Positions 1-7,134 of a DNA stretch of 9,338 nucleotides are shown in pieces. This stretch comes from Clostridiales bacterium (lineage in GTDB: Bacteria; Bacillota; Clostridia; Peptostreptococcales; Anaerovoracaceae), in the NCBI GenBank assembly GCA_009778945.1, contig WRFF01000059.1, positions 1-9,338 of the forward strand, read 5' to 3'. The first letter of the stretch is position 1, and each line of letters starts with the position of its first letter. The notes under the pieces were generated by a model. The model did no database searches. It was not told the DNA's origin and worked only from the letters and a program-made list of their open reading frames with translations. The position numbers were made by a program, and so were the translations under genes.

Positions 1-123
1 ATTGTAACGGTCGTACAGCGTCTTCGTGATCGCCGCCGTCAGCGTCGTCTTCCCATGGTCGATATGCCCGATCGTCCCAATGTTTACGTGAGGTTTTGTC
101 CTCTCAAATTTTGCTTTAGCCAT
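1..123 (-). CDS. tuf: Elongation factor Tu, N-terminal 41 codons (runs off window)
   Basis: EF-Tu is the GTPase that carries aminoacyl-tRNA to the ribosomal A site. Only the first 41 residues are present; the family is usually about 395-400 residues. The ATG at 121-123 begins MAKAKFERTKPHVNIGTIG, the standard EF-Tu N-terminus. The G1/P-loop motif GHIDHGKT follows at residues 19-26, and the visible part ends in AITKTLYDRYN. Position 21 is Ile, where E. coli and B. subtilis have Val (GHVDHGKT). The start is fixed by family alignment and by a strong AGGAGG nine bases upstream. The gene lies 65 nt after fusA in the classic str order. The identification is certain from the sequence, but the rest of the gene cannot be judged. 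Whether the genome has a second tuf copy is unknown. Confidence 0.97.
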   Translation of the reverse strand, partial: MAKAKFERTKPHVNIGTIGHIDHGKTTLTAAITKTLYDRYN

Positions 124-132
124 GATATCCTT

Positions 133-138
133 CCTCCT
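133..138 (-). promoter_or_regulatory. Ribosome binding site of tuf, in the fusA-tuf gap
   Basis: AGGAGG within GAAGGAGGAAGG, nine bases before the tuf ATG, is a near-consensus Shine-Dalgarno site. The 65-nt gap (124-188) around it is AT-rich. Just after the fusA TAA it has further stop triplets in other frames. I found no convincing terminator hairpin and no good -35/-10 pair, so tuf is probably read from the upstream transcript, although a weak internal promoter cannot be excluded. Confidence 0.85.
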
Positions 139-188
139 TCTAAAACTTGTCTATTTTCCGATATGCTGCGTTTCGTTCTAACTATTAA

Positions 189-2249
189 TTATTTATTTAT
201 TTTATCCAGCAGGTTTTCCGGCAGGCGTTCGAAATGGTCAAACTGCATCACGTACACGCCGCGGCCCTGCGTCTTGCTGCGCAGGTCCGTCGCATAGCCG
301 AACATTTGCGAAAGCGGGGCGTAGCCGCGTATGATAGCCGCGCCGTTTCGGATATCCGTGCCTTCGATGCGGCCCCGCCGCGCGTTGATATCGCCGATGA
401 TGTCGCCCATATAATCTTCCGGCACCGTGACCTCAATCTTGAAAATCGGTTCGAGCAGCGCAGGGGAAGCCTTCGCGGCCGCTTCACGGAATGCAAGCGA
501 ACCCGCAATCTTGAACGCCATCTCGGAGCTGTCCACCTCATGGAACGAGCCGTCATATAACTCGACTGCCGCATCTACGACCTGATAGCCCGCGAGCGGC
601 CCGTTTTGCATCGCTTCACGGATACCGTCTTCGACCTTCGGAATATAGTCTTTCGGCACGACGCCGCCGACCACCGAATTCGTAAACACAAAACCGCTGC
701 CCGGCTCGCCCGGCGTGAGGCGGATCTTGACATGCGCGTACTGGCCGTGCCCGCCCGTCTGCTTCGCGTATTTGTAGTCCGATCCTGACGGCTTTGTGAT
801 CGTCTCTTTGTAGGAGACCTGCGGTTTGCCGACATTGGCCTCCACTTTGAACTCGCGCAGCAGGCGGTCGACGATGATCTCCAAATGGAGCTCTCCCATG
901 CCCGCAATGATCGTCTGGCCCGTCTCCTCATTCGTGTACGTCCTGAAGGTCGGATCCTCTTCGGCGAGTTTCGCGAGCGCGACGCCCATCTTTTCCTGAC
1001 CGGCTTTCGTCTTCGGCTCGATTGCGATCTCGATAACCGGATCCGGGAAATGCATCGACTCCAGCACAATTTTGTGTTTTTCGTCGCAAAGCGTATCGCC
1101 CGTCGTCGTCTCCTTCAGGCCTACCGCCGCCGCGATATCACCCGCGTAGACCGTCTCGACTTCCTCGCGCTTGTTGGCATGCATACGCAGCACGCGTCCG
1201 AGACGCTCCTTCTTGTCCGAAGTCGCGTTGTAGACGTAGGATCCCGAGTTGATATGCCCCGAATACACGCGGAAAAACGCGAGCTTTCCCACGAACGGAT
1301 CCGCCATGATCTTGAACGCAAGAGCCGAAAACGGCGCGTCGTCCTTTGCCTCACGTGTTCTTTCCTCGCCGGTACGCGGGTCCATACCCACAACAGGCGG
1401 GATGTCAACGGGGCTCGGAAGATAATCGATAACTGCGTCAAGCAGCGGCTGAATACCTTTGTTGCGGTATGAGCTGCCGCAGGTCACGGGAACCATTTGG
1501 CCGGCGATCGTACTCTTACGAATACTCTCCTTAAGCTCGGGAATTGTGAGCGGCTCTCCTTCCAGGTATTTCATCAGAAGCCTTTCGTCGGTCTCCGCGA
1601 CGGATTCCTGAAGTTTCGCGTGCCATTCCCTGGCCGCCGCCTTCATATTTTCGGGAATTTCCACCGTGTCGAAATGCACGCCGAGTTCTTCATGATAGAT
1701 CTTCGCGTTCATCTCGATCAAATCGACAATCCCTTCAAAGGTGTCCTCCGCGCCAACGGGAAGCTGGATCGGCACCGCGTTTGCTTTCAGCCGGTCCTTG
1801 ACCATTTCGACAACGCGCAGAAAATCAGCGCCCATGATGTCCATCTTGTTCACAAAGATGATCCGCGGCACATCGTATTTTTCCGCCTGCCGCCACACAG
1901 TCTCCGACTGCGGCTCCACGCCGCCCTTCGCACAAAGCACCGCCACGGCCCCGTCCAGCACGCGGAGCGACCGTTCGACTTCTACCGTGAAGTCCACATG
2001 CCCCGGCGTGTCGATGATATTGATCCGGACGTCGTGCCACTGCGCCGTCGTCGCGGCCGACGTGATCGTGATGCCGCGCTCCTGCTCCTGTTCCATCCAG
2101 TCCATGGTTGCCGCGCCCTCGTGAACCTCGCCCAGCTTGTGGGTGCGGCCCGTGTAAAAGAGGATGCGCTCCGTCGTGGTCGTCTTGCCCGCGTCGATAT
2201 GCGCCATGATCCCGATATTTCTTGTTTTTTCTAACGAAAACTCTCTCAC
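189..2249 (-). CDS. fusA: Elongation factor G (translocase GTPase)
   Basis: EF-G uses GTP to drive tRNA-mRNA translocation on the ribosome and acts with RRF in ribosome recycling. The protein is 686 residues, close to the 692 of B. subtilis. The G domain shows G1 AHIDAGKT (16-23), the switch I region ending in ERGITIT (57-63), G3 DTPGH (80-84, with the catalytic-type His84) and G4 NKMD (134-137). Domains II-V follow, with GMGELHLEIIVDR in domain III, YDGSFHEVDSSEMAFK in domain IV and a domain V ending in HFERLPENLLDKINK. The start is a GTG (2247-2249) giving (M)REFSLEKTRNIG. Most relatives start with MAREFSLEKTRNIG, so the usual Ala codon is missing and the initiator sits directly before the conserved Arg. 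The gene starts one base after the rpsG stop, which suggests translational coupling to S7. No frameshift or missing key residue was seen. Confidence 0.98.
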   Translation of the reverse strand: MREFSLEKTRNIGIMAHIDAGKTTTTERILFYTGRTHKLGEVHEGAATMDWMEQEQERGITITSAATTAQWHDVRINIIDTPGHVDFTVEVERSLRVLDGAVAVLCAKGGVEPQSETVWRQAEKYDVPRIIFVNKMDIMGADFLRVVEMVKDRLKANAVPIQLPVGAEDTFEGIVDLIEMNAKIYHEELGVHFDTVEIPENMKAAAREWHAKLQESVAETDERLLMKYLEGEPLTIPELKESIRKSTIAGQMVPVTCGSSYRNKGIQPLLDAVIDYLPSPVDIPPVVGMDPRTGEERTREAKDDAPFSALAFKIMADPFVGKLAFFRVYSGHINSGSYVYNATSDKKERLGRVLRMHANKREEVETVYAGDIAAAVGLKETTTGDTLCDEKHKIVLESMHFPDPVIEIAIEPKTKAGQEKMGVALAKLAEEDPTFRTYTNEETGQTIIAGMGELHLEIIVDRLLREFKVEANVGKPQVSYKETITKPSGSDYKYAKQTGGHGQYAHVKIRLTPGEPGSGFVFTNSVVGGVVPKDYIPKVEDGIREAMQNGPLAGYQVVDAAVELYDGSFHEVDSSEMAFKIAGSLAFREAAAKASPALLEPIFKIEVTVPEDYMGDIIGDINARRGRIEGTDIRNGAAIIRGYAPLSQMFGYATDLRSKTQGRGVYVMQFDHFERLPENLLDKINK

Positions 2250-2250
2250 A

Positions 2251-2721
2251 CTACCACCTGTAATGCGCGAAGGCGCGGTTTGCCTCCGCCATCTTATGGG
2301 TATCTTCTTTCTTCTTGACCGACGCGCCCGTATTGTTGGCCGCGTCCATCAGTTCTTTCGCAAGGCGGTCGCTCATATTTTTCTCGCCGCGTTTCCGCGT
2401 ATAGCCTGTCAGCCACCGCAGCGCAAGCGTTTGCCGGCGATCCGCACGAACTTCCATCGGCACCTGATAGTTGGCGCCGCCAACCCGGCGGGCCTTGACT
2501 TCCAATACCGGCATGATGTTGTTCATCGCCTTTTCAAACACCTCAAGCGGATCATCGCCCGTCGTGCCTCTGACCTTGTCAAAAGCGTCATAAACGATGG
2601 TTTGAGCAACGCCCTTCTTCCCGTCCAACATGATGCTGTTGATGAGCTTTGTCACCACAATGCTTCCGTAGACCGGATCGGGAAGGACTTCGCGTTTAGG
2701 TATATTACCTTTTCTCGGCAT
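2251..2721 (-). CDS. rpsG: 30S ribosomal protein S7
   Basis: S7 is a primary 16S rRNA-binding protein that nucleates assembly of the 30S head and lines the E-site tRNA exit. The product is 156 residues, the normal bacterial length. It begins MPRKGNIPKREVLPDPVYGS, contains the beta-hairpin segment EVKARRVGGANYQVP (74-88) and the helical segment RGEKNMSDRLAKELMDAANN (111-130), and ends in HYRW. A longer reading of ten more codons from a TTG at 2751 is possible, but I reject it because family alignment places the start at the ATG 2719-2721. Stop is TAG. In E. coli S7 is the translational repressor of the str operon. Here the gene has a weak ribosome binding site after a 116-nt leader, which would suit such control, but this is inference. 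Confidence 0.98.
   Translation of the reverse strand: MPRKGNIPKREVLPDPVYGSIVVTKLINSIMLDGKKGVAQTIVYDAFDKVRGTTGDDPLEVFEKAMNNIMPVLEVKARRVGGANYQVPMEVRADRRQTLALRWLTGYTRKRGEKNMSDRLAKELMDAANNTGASVKKKEDTHKMAEANRAFAHYRW
2254..2259 (-). promoter_or_regulatory. Ribosome binding site of fusA, inside the end of rpsG
   Basis: AGGTGG lies four bases before the fusA GTG. It is made from the last two sense codons of rpsG (AGG TGG, Arg-Trp), followed by TAG-T-GTG. The conserved S7 C-terminus therefore doubles as the fusA initiation signal. The closeness of the stop and start suggests that ribosomes finishing S7 reinitiate on EF-G. Confidence 0.7.
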
Positions 2722-2837
2722 GATACACCACTTCCCTTTCTTTAAACGCAACCACAGGGGCTGCAGGTACTCGACGACATCAGCGTTTCAAAATACGCCT
2801 GTTCGCCGCGGCACAATATAGATTTGTGAACCGTAAA
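2722..2837 (-). promoter_or_regulatory. rpsL-rpsG intercistronic region with three inverted repeats; possible S7 control element
   Basis: This 116-nt stretch holds no gene. Read in the transcript direction it has three small inverted repeats. CACAA/TTGTG with a 7-nt loop lies at 2812-2828. GCGT/ACGC with an 8-nt interior lies at 2783-2798. GCAGCC/GGTTGC with a 5-nt loop CCTGT and one G-U pair lies at 2748-2764. The last is not followed by a long T run, so it is not a typical terminator. In E. coli the rpsL-rpsG spacer (about 100 nt) is the known target of S7 autoregulation. The length, position and folding potential here are comparable, but no sequence match to a known S7 site is claimed. Each repeat is short and could occur by chance. 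Confidence 0.35.
2726..2733 (-). promoter_or_regulatory. Weak ribosome binding site of rpsG
   Basis: The sequence before the rpsG ATG reads AAAGGGAAGTGGTGTATC. The best match to the anti-Shine-Dalgarno at a usable distance is AAGTGGTG, four bases from the ATG. The purer AAAGGG further up is about 12 bases away, which is long. Compared with the AGGAGG sites of rpsL and tuf this is poor. It may lower S7 synthesis or make it depend on the upstream RNA structure. Confidence 0.5.
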
Positions 2838-3254
2838 TTATTTTTGTTTCGGCCTTTTGGCGCCATACTTCGAGCGCGCCTTCAGACGGCCCGATACGCC
2901 CGATGTATCGAGGATGCCCCGAATGATATGATAGCGCACACCCGGGAGATCTTTGACCCTGCCTCCGCGAATCATGACCACGCTGTGCTCCTGCAAATTG
3001 TGGCCGATTCCCGGAATATAGGCGATCACCTCGATGCCGTTGGAGAGACGCACACGGGCGACCTTGCGTAGCGCGGAGTTCGGCTTCTTCGGCGTGACCG
3101 TTTTGACGGAAGTACACACGCCCCGCTTCTGCGGCGAACGCGCGTCCGTCGGCCTCCGATGAATCGTATTGAGCCCTTTCAGCAACGCGGGAGCGGTCGA
3201 TTTCTTCACGGCGCTTCTCCTGCCCTCTCTGACGAGTTGGTTAATTGTCGGCAT
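2838..3254 (-). CDS. rpsL: 30S ribosomal protein S12
   Basis: S12 sits at the 30S-50S interface next to the decoding centre and controls decoding accuracy. At 138 residues it is the long form seen in B. subtilis (E. coli has 124). The extra residues fall around APALLKGLNTIHRRPTDARS (21-40), which supports a Gram-positive origin. The decoding loop TPKKPNSALRK has Lys56 and Lys57, and the second loop GGRVKDLPGVRYH has Lys101. Lysine at these sites is the wild-type state, so there is no sign of classical streptomycin-resistance changes. The residue after Lys101, Asp102, corresponds to the Asp that RimO methylthiolates in E. coli. The ATG at 3252-3254 gives MPTINQLVREG and has a strong AGGAGG seven bases upstream. 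The gene lies 43 nt after rpoC. Confidence 0.98.
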   Translation of the reverse strand: MPTINQLVREGRRSAVKKSTAPALLKGLNTIHRRPTDARSPQKRGVCTSVKTVTPKKPNSALRKVARVRLSNGIEVIAYIPGIGHNLQEHSVVMIRGGRVKDLPGVRYHIIRGILDTSGVSGRLKARSKYGAKRPKQK

Positions 3255-3261
3255 TCACATT

Positions 3262-3267
3262 CCTCCT
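3262..3267 (-). promoter_or_regulatory. Ribosome binding site of rpsL, in the rpoC-rpsL gap
   Basis: AGGAGG within AAAGGAGGA is spaced seven bases from the rpsL ATG, a near-ideal site. The 43-nt gap (3255-3297) also holds a direct repeat of TTTTTCGG (3270-3277 and 3282-3289, 12 bases apart), whose role is unknown. There is no terminator and no room for an L7Ae-family gene. Confidence 0.85.
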
Positions 3268-3297
3268 TTCCGAAAAAATACCCGAAAAATTATGATA

Positions 3298-6200
3298 TCA
3301 TATAGGTTCGTCAAAATCAAGCAAATCGTCCGCATCCTCGGTCTCGCTCGGGAAGAGCTCCAGATCGTCTTCATCCGGCGCGTCGAAATCCACGTCGTCG
3401 TCATCCGTCAGATAACTGGTCGGCGCCTTTGGCTTTCTGTAATTGGCCATATACTCGGCACGCTCGCCATAATCCACTTCGATGCCGTTGTAGAGATCCA
3501 TACCCGTCCCCGCGGGGATTAGTTTGCCGATGATGACGTTTTCTTTCAGGCCAAGCAGATAGTCGGTCTTCCCTTCGATCGCGGCGCCTGTCAGCACCTT
3601 CGTCGTCTCCTGGAAGGAAGCCGCCGAGAGGAAGCTTTCGGTCGCGAGCGAAGCTTTCGTAATCCCCTGCAGGACATGGCGGTATTCCGCCGGGGTCTGG
3701 CCCTCTTCAAGCGTAGCGTTCGCCGCTTCGATCTCCGCCTTCGTGTAGTTCTTGTCGGGCAGAAGCAGCGTGTCGCCCGCTTCCTCCACACGATATTTGG
3801 AAAGCATCTGGCTCACGATAATTTCGATATGTTTGTCGTTGATGTCCACGCCCTGCATCTTGTACACGCGCTGCACCTCTTTGAGCAGATAATCGTAAAC
3901 GCCCTTCGCGCCCTTGAATTCGAGCACGCGCTTCGGATCGAGCGGCCCCGGCGTAAGCGGGTCACCCGCCTCCACACGGTCGCCCGGCTTCACAATGATA
4001 GCGCCGCTGATTTGCGGGATCTCATAGACATGTTCTCCCTGCGCCAGCCCTTCCGCGCCCGGATCGGGATCGATATGCACAAGCCGGCTGCCGCCCTCGC
4101 CGTTTCCGACGGAACGCACGACGCCGTTTTCCTCACAGACGCGCGCGAGGCTTTGCGGCCGCCGCGCTTCGAACAATTCCTCGACGCGCGGAAGGCCCTG
4201 CGTGATATCGCCTCCCGTCGCGACGCCGCCCGTATGGAAGGTGCGCATTGTAAGCTGGGTCCCCGGTTCGCCGATGGACTGCGCCGCCTGGATGCCGACC
4301 GCCTCGCCGATATTGATCGGTTCTCCGGTCGCCAGATTGCGTCCGTAGCATTTGGCGCAGATCCCGTTCTGCGCGTGACAGGTCAGGGCGCTGCGGACTT
4401 CAACCGCCGTAATGCCTGCCTGATCGATCTTTTTCGCGGCGTCTTCCTTGATCTCTTCATTCGCAGAGACGAGGATTTCGCCCGTTTCCGGATGAACGAT
4501 GTCGTTCAGCGCCGTACGCCCGATGATGCGTTGCCGCAGCGATTCGATCATTTCGCCCGTTGCCTGATTGACAAACGCGGAGACCCTGATGCCCTCGTCC
4601 GATCCGCAGTCCTCCTCTCGCACGATCACATTGTGTGAGACGTCCACGAGCCGGCGCGTAAGATAGCCCGACTCCGCCGTACGCAGCGCCGTGTCCGCAA
4701 GGCCTTTGCGCGCGCCGTTGGAGCTGATGAAATATTCCAGCACCGAGAGCCCTTCGCGGAAATTCGCCTTGATCGGAATCTCGATCGTCTTGCCGACCGC
4801 GTTCGCCATGAGGCCGCGCATCCCGCCGATCTGGCGGATCTGGCTCTTGGAGCCTCTGGCTCCGGAATGCGCCATGATGAACAGGTTGTTCAGTTCGCCG
4901 AGCGACTCCATGAGCGCGTCCGCGACGTCATCTGTCGCTTTGTTCCACGTATCCACCACATTTTCGTAGCGTTCCTCATCCGTGATGAAACCTTCCGCGT
5001 AGAGCTTTTCGTATTCGGCGACCTGCTTATCGGCGTCCGCGATGATTTTGTCCTTGATCTCGGGGATCTCCATGTCGTCGACGCTGATCGTAACCGCCGC
5101 CACCGTCGAATAATGGAAACCGAGATCCTTAATATGGTCGAGCATCATCGCCGTCGCCGTATTGCCGTGCTTGCGGAAACACTCGTCGATGATGCGCCCC
5201 AGCATTTTCTTGTCCGCCAGCCCGTCCATTTCGAGCGCCCACGGATCCTTTCCGCGATCCACAAAACCGAGGTTTTGCGGCAGGTATTCGTTGAAGATGA
5301 AGCGTCCGACCGTGCTGTCGATCAGTTTGGTCTTTTTCTTTTCCGCGTCGGCGAAACGGCGCACGCGCACCTTAGCGTGCAGCGTGACGTCGCCGCCCCT
5401 GTACGCCATAAGCATTTCGTCATAATCCGCGAAGCACATCCCGTCCACGGTCCGTCTTTCTCCGGATGGCAGCGCGACGGTCTCCGTCACATAGGGTTCG
5501 CCCCGCCACCAGGTCGTCGTATGGCTCTTGTCCTTCTTGTCGGCCGCAACGAAGATCGGCAGGCTGCTCTCCGCCTTGGAAGGCTGTACCGGATTCTTGT
5601 CCTTTGCGCCCGGATGCGTCAGGTAGTATGAACCGAGGATCATGTCCTGCGTCGGCGTTGTGATCGGCGAGCCGTCCTTCGGCGCCAGGATATTGTTGAC
5701 AGAAAGCATGAGGAAACGGGCTTCCGCCTGCGCCTCGACCGTCAGCGGCACGTGCACCGCCATCTGGTCGCCGTCAAAGTCCGCATTGTACGCCGTACAA
5801 ACGAGCGGATGCAGCTTGATCGCTTTGCCCTCGACAAGCACGGGCTCAAAAGCCTGAATGCCGAGCCGATGCAGCGTAGGCGCGCGGTTCAGCAGCACGG
5901 GATGCTCTTTGATCACTTCGTCGAGCACGTCCCATACCTTGGGGTTGACCTTTTCGACCATGCGTTTCGCGCTCTTGATATTATGCGCGTATTCAGCCTT
6001 CACGAGCTCCTTCATAATGAAAGGTTTGAAGAGTTCAAGCGCCATTTTTTTCGGCAGGCCGCACTGATAGAATTTCAGTTCCGGCCCGACGACAATAACG
6101 CTGCGCCCCGAATAATCCACGCGTTTCCCGAGCAGGTTTTGGCGGAAGCGGCCCTGTTTGCCTTTCAGCATATCGGAAAGCGACTTCAGCGGGCGGCTGC

Positions 6201-7134
6201 CCGGCCCCGTCACCGCGCGGCCGCGGCGGCCGTTGTCGATCAGCGCGTCCACCGCTTCCTGCAGCATGCGTTTTTCGTTCCGGATGATGATGTCCGGCGC
6301 ATTGATGGAAAGCATCTTCAGCAGCCGGTTGTTGCGGTTGATGACGCGCCGGTACAGATCGTTCAGATCGCTCGTCGCGAAACGGCCGCCGTCCAACTGC
6401 ACCATCGGCCGGATGTCCGGCGGAATGATCGGGACTACTTCAAGAATCATCCACTCGGGGCGGTTACCCGACGCCCGCAGCGCTTCGATGACTTCGAGGC
6501 GGCGCACCAATTTCCCTTTTTTCTGCGCCGTCGCGTTTATAAGCCCTTCGCGCATTTCCGCGCCGAGCTTTTCAAGATCAACCGCGCGCAAAAGCTCCAG
6601 GATCGCTTCGGCGCCCATCCCGGCTTTGAAAGCGTTTTTATTGCGGTACTGTTCCCGGTAGGAGCGGTATTCGTCCTCGGAAAGGATCTGCATGGGAACG
6701 AGATCCGTCTCGCCGGGATCTGTCACGATATACGCCGCGAAATACAGTACCTTTTCAAGATTTTTCGGCGTCAGGTCGAGCACAAGCCCGATGCGGCTCG
6801 GAATGCCCTTGAAATACCAGATATGCGAAACCGGCGAAGCGAGCTTGATATGGCCCATGCGTTCGCGGCGCACTTTGGACTTTGTCACTTCGACGCCGCA
6901 ACGGTCGCATACAATGCCCTTGAAGCGGATGCGTTTATATTTCCCACAGTGGCATTCCCAGTCCTTCGTAGGCCCGAAAATGCGCTCGCAGAACAGGCCG
7001 TCCTTCTCGGGTTTGAGCGTACGGTAATTGATCGTCTCCGGCTTCTTGACTTCGCCGTGCGACCAGGAAAGGATTTTCTCTGTGGACGCGAGGCTGATCT
7101 TCAGTGCGTTAAAATTTGTAAATTCGCTGTTCAT
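3298..7134 (-). CDS. rpoC: DNA-directed RNA polymerase subunit beta'
   Basis: Beta' forms half of the RNA polymerase active-site cleft and carries the catalytic magnesium. The protein is 1278 residues, against 1199 in B. subtilis. The N-terminal zinc site is C61, C63, C76, C79. The catalytic loop NADFDGDQ is at 450-457 with Asp452/454/456. The second zinc site is C843, C919, C926, C929. The bridge-helix region lies around 770-820, and the trigger loop has GTQLTMRTFHTGG at 958-970 without the large insertion of proteobacteria. Two features are unusual: an insertion of about 50 residues between YYLT (503-506) and VDGMCFADYDE (563-573), and an acidic extension from about residue 1236 to the end (more than half Asp/Glu over its last 35 residues). 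The ATG overlaps the rpoB stop by one base. No frameshift is visible, and all catalytic and zinc residues are present. Confidence 0.98.
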   Translation of the reverse strand: MNSEFTNFNALKISLASTEKILSWSHGEVKKPETINYRTLKPEKDGLFCERIFGPTKDWECHCGKYKRIRFKGIVCDRCGVEVTKSKVRRERMGHIKLASPVSHIWYFKGIPSRIGLVLDLTPKNLEKVLYFAAYIVTDPGETDLVPMQILSEDEYRSYREQYRNKNAFKAGMGAEAILELLRAVDLEKLGAEMREGLINATAQKKGKLVRRLEVIEALRASGNRPEWMILEVVPIIPPDIRPMVQLDGGRFATSDLNDLYRRVINRNNRLLKMLSINAPDIIIRNEKRMLQEAVDALIDNGRRGRAVTGPGSRPLKSLSDMLKGKQGRFRQNLLGKRVDYSGRSVIVVGPELKFYQCGLPKKMALELFKPFIMKELVKAEYAHNIKSAKRMVEKVNPKVWDVLDEVIKEHPVLLNRAPTLHRLGIQAFEPVLVEGKAIKLHPLVCTAYNADFDGDQMAVHVPLTVEAQAEARFLMLSVNNILAPKDGSPITTPTQDMILGSYYLTHPGAKDKNPVQPSKAESSLPIFVAADKKDKSHTTTWWRGEPYVTETVALPSGERRTVDGMCFADYDEMLMAYRGGDVTLHAKVRVRRFADAEKKKTKLIDSTVGRFIFNEYLPQNLGFVDRGKDPWALEMDGLADKKMLGRIIDECFRKHGNTATAMMLDHIKDLGFHYSTVAAVTISVDDMEIPEIKDKIIADADKQVAEYEKLYAEGFITDEERYENVVDTWNKATDDVADALMESLGELNNLFIMAHSGARGSKSQIRQIGGMRGLMANAVGKTIEIPIKANFREGLSVLEYFISSNGARKGLADTALRTAESGYLTRRLVDVSHNVIVREEDCGSDEGIRVSAFVNQATGEMIESLRQRIIGRTALNDIVHPETGEILVSANEEIKEDAAKKIDQAGITAVEVRSALTCHAQNGICAKCYGRNLATGEPINIGEAVGIQAAQSIGEPGTQLTMRTFHTGGVATGGDITQGLPRVEELFEARRPQSLARVCEENGVVRSVGNGEGGSRLVHIDPDPGAEGLAQGEHVYEIPQISGAIIVKPGDRVEAGDPLTPGPLDPKRVLEFKGAKGVYDYLLKEVQRVYKMQGVDINDKHIEIIVSQMLSKYRVEEAGDTLLLPDKNYTKAEIEAANATLEEGQTPAEYRHVLQGITKASLATESFLSAASFQETTKVLTGAAIEGKTDYLLGLKENVIIGKLIPAGTGMDLYNGIEVDYGERAEYMANYRKPKAPTSYLTDDDDVDFDAPDEDDLELFPSETEDADDLLDFDEPI

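Noticed and set aside
124..188. Internal promoter ahead of tuf
   Set aside because: The region is AT-rich, but I could not find a -35/-10 pair with good matches and proper spacing.
1497..2234. 245-codon open frame on the plus strand, opposite fusA
   Set aside because: Antisense shadow of the EF-G G domain, where codon constraint is strong; no independent evidence of translation.
2722..2751. Ten-codon N-terminal extension of S7 from a TTG
   Set aside because: S7 homologues begin at MPRK; the extension has no conservation support and would run through the likely leader hairpin and ribosome binding site.
2748..2764. GCAGCC/GGTTGC hairpin as an intrinsic terminator
   Set aside because: The stem is only six pairs and is followed by GTTTAAAG, not a T run.
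3255..3260. ATG-TGA start-stop pair directly before the rpsL ATG
   Set aside because: It lies only one base from the AGGAGG, too close for initiation, and the downstream ATG at seven bases matches S12 homologues.
3676..4638. 320-codon open frame on the plus strand, opposite rpoC
   Set aside because: Antisense shadow of rpoC with Arg/Ala/Asp-rich low-information sequence and no family resemblance.
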